Source of the DNA: Bacteroidales bacterium
Lineage (GTDB): Bacteria > Bacteroidota > Bacteroidia > Bacteroidales > WCHB1-69
Direction of reading: 5' to 3'
Length of the DNA: 64,000 nt
Assembly (NCBI GenBank): GCA_016290295.1
Contig: JAEETJ010000005.1
Coordinates: forward strand, 62,001-126,000
Positions 61,940 through 64,000 of this stretch are shown here, one piece after another. The position numbers and the translations under genes were made by a program. The first letter of the stretch is position 1. Each line of letters starts with the position of its first letter. The notes under the pieces were generated by a model. That model was not told the DNA's origin, searched no databases, and was given only the letters and a program-made list of their open reading frames with translations.

Positions 61940-62347
61940 ATGAGTTACAAAATTATCGATGTAGAAGGCATTGGCGATGTATACGCTGCCAAATTAACCG
62001 CTATTGGTATCAACACTGTTGAAGAACTGCTGGAAAAAGGCAAGAAACCCGCAGGTCGTGCCGAACTGGCCGAGAAGACTGGCATTTCTTCCAAACTGAT
62101 TCTCACCTGGTGCAACCATGCCGACCTGATGCGCATCAATGGCGTTGGTCCTCAGTTCTCCGAATTACTGGAAGCTGCTGGTGTTGACACCGTGAAGGAA
62201 TTCCGTCACCGTTCCGCCGAGAACTTATGTGCCAAGATGAACGAAATCAATGAAGCCAAACATTTGGTAGGCCGTGTTCCTGCTGTCACTGAATTGCAGA
62301 AAATGATTGACCAGGCCAAAGAAATGGAACCAATGATGGAATACTAA
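61940..62347 (+). CDS. DUF4332 helix-hairpin-helix protein
   Basis: 135 aa. Two helix-hairpin-helix modules: VEGIGDVYAAKLTAIGI (about 8-24) and INGVGPQFSELLEAAGV (about 67-83). The family is common in Bacteroidota and cyanobacteria and is thought to bind DNA non-specifically; the true role is unknown. It has its own promoter and a terminator. Confidence 0.9.
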   Translation: MSYKIIDVEGIGDVYAAKLTAIGINTVEELLEKGKKPAGRAELAEKTGISSKLILTWCNHADLMRINGVGPQFSELLEAAGVDTVKEFRHRSAENLCAKMNEINEAKHLVGRVPAVTELQKMIDQAKEMEPMMEY

Positions 62348-62399
62348 GAAACGGAAAGTTGAAAACTGAAAACTGAAAGTTATTTGGTTTCGATTATCT

Positions 62400-62440
62400 A
62401 AAAAGGAAGGGGCAGGTCTTGGGACTTGCCCTTTTTGTAT
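62400..62440 (+). terminator. Terminator after the DUF4332 gene
   Basis: GGGGCAGGTC-TTGG-GACTTGCCC stem with an A run before and TTTTT after, able to act on both strands between two convergent genes. Confidence 0.85.
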
Positions 62441-63039
62441 TAGAGGATTTCGTCTAATACTTTCAGCACATGCTGGATTTTGTCCTCGAAGCAAATTTCC
62501 GCCTGGATTATTTGCAGAACAGGGTGTCCTTGCCACACTGCCAAGATGCGGTCATCCACATCGCGTGCCACTTCGACAGACTCGGAGCGGCACTTGTTGT
62601 TATATAGGGTATAGAAATCCTCCGCACCCTTGGCTGCGGTACAAATATGCAAAACGGCATCATAACGCTCGTTGCGCAACCGCTGTTCATCCATTCCGAT
62701 ATCGTCTTTGATATGCTGCCACACCTCAGAAGGCATGTAGGCGGCAGTATCCATGGTACCTCGATCACAAATCAGCAGGGCGGGCTTGCCGCAATTCTCC
62801 GCAATTCGCATCATGCTATCCTCCATCTGCAACTGGAATTGCAACTTAGATTCTTCTGTAATATACGATAGATGAGCGTCTTTAGTCAGAAAGTCGGCTC
62901 CGGCTTCGATGAACAGCGTGGCGGATTCCGGTAGCAAATAGACCGCATAGCCTTTCTCCTCAAACTTCTGTCTGATACGTTTCAGAATAGTTGATTTCCC
63001 TGCGCAGGGACCTCCGGTGAGTGCGATTCTTGTGACCAT
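62440..63039 (-). CDS. P-loop ATPase (AAA_28-like)
   Basis: 199 aa. Walker A GGPCAGKST, then ESATLFIEAG and LLICDRGTMDTAAYMP, which is the AAA_28/NadR-kinase-like arrangement with a Lys/Asp/Arg-rich active site. Members of this group include eukaryotic TTD14-like GTP-binding proteins and bacterial nucleoside or lipid kinases of unknown substrate. It lies 18 bases downstream of lpxC and probably shares its transcript. Confidence 0.78.
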   Translation of the reverse strand: MVTRIALTGGPCAGKSTILKRIRQKFEEKGYAVYLLPESATLFIEAGADFLTKDAHLSYITEESKLQFQLQMEDSMMRIAENCGKPALLICDRGTMDTAAYMPSEVWQHIKDDIGMDEQRLRNERYDAVLHICTAAKGAEDFYTLYNNKCRSESVEVARDVDDRILAVWQGHPVLQIIQAEICFEDKIQHVLKVLDEIL

Positions 63040-63057
63040 GCGTATTGCGTTTAGCGG

Positions 63058-63957
63058 TTATTTTGACATCAGTTTCTTGGCAAATTCGGTATTGGCGAAA
63101 TGGCCTGGATGGCTGGCATAAATCTTTGCTTTCATAGGTTTGCCCAACAAATAAAGGTCTCCGACCAAATCCAGGAGTTTATGTCGTGCCGGCTCATTGG
63201 AATGATGCAACTCCACATTGTCCAGCACTCCATTTTCTGTAACTTTCAGATTTTTACGATTGAAGAAAGCACTCAGCTGATCCAAGACTTTCTGCTCCGG
63301 CATCTGGGCCACGAAAACGATGGCATTGTCCACATCGCCGCCCTTCACCAGATTATTGGCAATCAAGAATTGCAATTCATGCAGAAAGACAAAAGTCCTG
63401 CAATTGTAAATCTCCGGATAAAAACGGGTGATGTCGTTCAGTTCAGCTGTTTGGGTGGCCAACACCGCTGTTCCATAATCCACATCCACCTTCAGTTCAA
63501 AGCCATCGAAAGGCTCCACACGCAATTCTATCTGCTTTTCAGGAATAGAGAAAGTCATGGGTTCTTTCACCACAAAATACTCTCTTTCCTGCTGCTGCTC
63601 CACATAGCCAGCCTTTTGAAGTGCCTCCACATAAAAGCGGGCACTACCGTCTAAAATAGGTGTTTCTTCCGCATCGATATCCACAATAACATTGTCGATT
63701 TGAAGACCGGCAAGGGCCGCCATCAGATGTTCAATGGTGCGCACCTCAGCATCATTCTCTTTGATGGAAGTGCCACGGGAAGTGTCAAACACATTAGTGG
63801 CGAGGGCGTGAACTATCGGCTGTCCCAGCAGATCGATACGACGAAACAGCACACCTGTATTTTCGGGTGCAGGATTAAAAGTTACGGTTACATTTTTCCC
63901 AGTATGCAGGCCTCGGCCTGACAGGCTGACGGGGGTGGAGATGGTGTGGTTTTTCAT
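63058..63957 (-). CDS. lpxC: UDP-3-O-acyl-N-acetylglucosamine deacetylase, not fused to FabZ
   Basis: 299 aa. Zinc ligands are in VRTIEHLMAALAG (His77) and in HHSNEPARHKLLDLVGD. It catalyses the committed step of lipid A synthesis. In most Bacteroidales LpxC is the first half of a bifunctional LpxC-FabZ protein of about 460 aa; here it ends after FAKKLMSK with a true stop, and the next gene is an ATPase. The FabZ activity must be supplied elsewhere. Confidence 0.93.
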   Translation of the reverse strand: MKNHTISTPVSLSGRGLHTGKNVTVTFNPAPENTGVLFRRIDLLGQPIVHALATNVFDTSRGTSIKENDAEVRTIEHLMAALAGLQIDNVIVDIDAEETPILDGSARFYVEALQKAGYVEQQQEREYFVVKEPMTFSIPEKQIELRVEPFDGFELKVDVDYGTAVLATQTAELNDITRFYPEIYNCRTFVFLHELQFLIANNLVKGGDVDNAIVFVAQMPEQKVLDQLSAFFNRKNLKVTENGVLDNVELHHSNEPARHKLLDLVGDLYLLGKPMKAKIYASHPGHFANTEFAKKLMSK

Positions 63958-64000
63958 GAGGTTACAGGTTTCAGTTAATAGGTTTAGTTGGGGGAGTTTC

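Overview
The window reads as a chromosome segment of a Bacteroidota bacterium, most likely order Bacteroidales. The evidence is the -7 promoter motif TAnnTTTG with an upstream TTTG in front of several genes, signal peptides and lipoboxes of Bacteroidota type, an AtpB with an exported N-terminal extension, an outer-membrane TonB-type beta-barrel protein, and the gene order sigma-54 regulator / lptE / hypothetical / secG. No rRNA, tRNA, CRISPR array or intact insertion sequence was seen.

Layout. 1-10.2 kb: housekeeping and envelope genes (end of a deiminase-like gene, glmM, membrane phosphoesterase, Omp85-like barrel, tiny lipoprotein plus barrel protein, glyA, sigma-54 activator, lptE, secG). 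10.2-13.9 kb: an EamA transporter followed by a decayed accessory patch with Rhs fragments, two small envelope genes of unknown function, a truncated phage-tail-like ORF and a field of hairpins. 13.9-24.4 kb: class V aminotransferase, OmpA lipoprotein, mutY, nth, TonB-dependent-type barrel, rocD, a secreted orphan, a lipoprotein nitroreductase and a GlsB-type membrane protein. 24.5-26.9 kb: atpB, atpE, atpF. 26.9-51.7 kb: a large aryl-polyene-type biosynthesis cluster that begins one base after atpF. It holds an aromatic ammonia-lyase, a ketoreductase, three ketosynthase ORFs (two fused to ketosynthase-like partners), two ACPs, two hotdog dehydratases, three acyltransferase domains, a methyltransferase, a glycosyltransferase, a LolA-like carrier, an MMPL exporter, an FAD oxidoreductase, a B12 radical SAM enzyme, a PaaK-like AMP ligase and several small unknowns. 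51.7-64 kb: nadA, PspC, HerA-like ATPase, C69 dipeptidase, nrdG/nrdD under a cobalamin riboswitch, a solitary DNA methyltransferase, a DUF4332 protein, a P-loop ATPase and a stand-alone lpxC.

How the cluster should work (inference from known aryl polyene systems): the lyase makes a cinnamate/coumarate starter, the AMP ligase loads it on an ACP, ketosynthases with FabG-like reductase and hotdog dehydratases build the polyene, the methyltransferase and possibly the radical SAM enzyme decorate it, acyltransferases attach it to a lipid, and MMPL plus LolA-like proteins move it to the outer membrane. DarA/DarB-type dialkylresorcinol genes were not seen, so this is aryl polyene rather than full flexirubin.

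The most unusual features are: (1) the ATP synthase operon stops at atpF and runs straight into the pigment cluster, with no atpH/atpA/atpG; (2) almost every intergenic gap is filled with 7-bp or 8-bp tandem repeats of several unrelated sequences; (3) these repeats and small palindromes also lie inside reading frames, where they form the linkers joining ketosynthase domains and the C-termini of other proteins.
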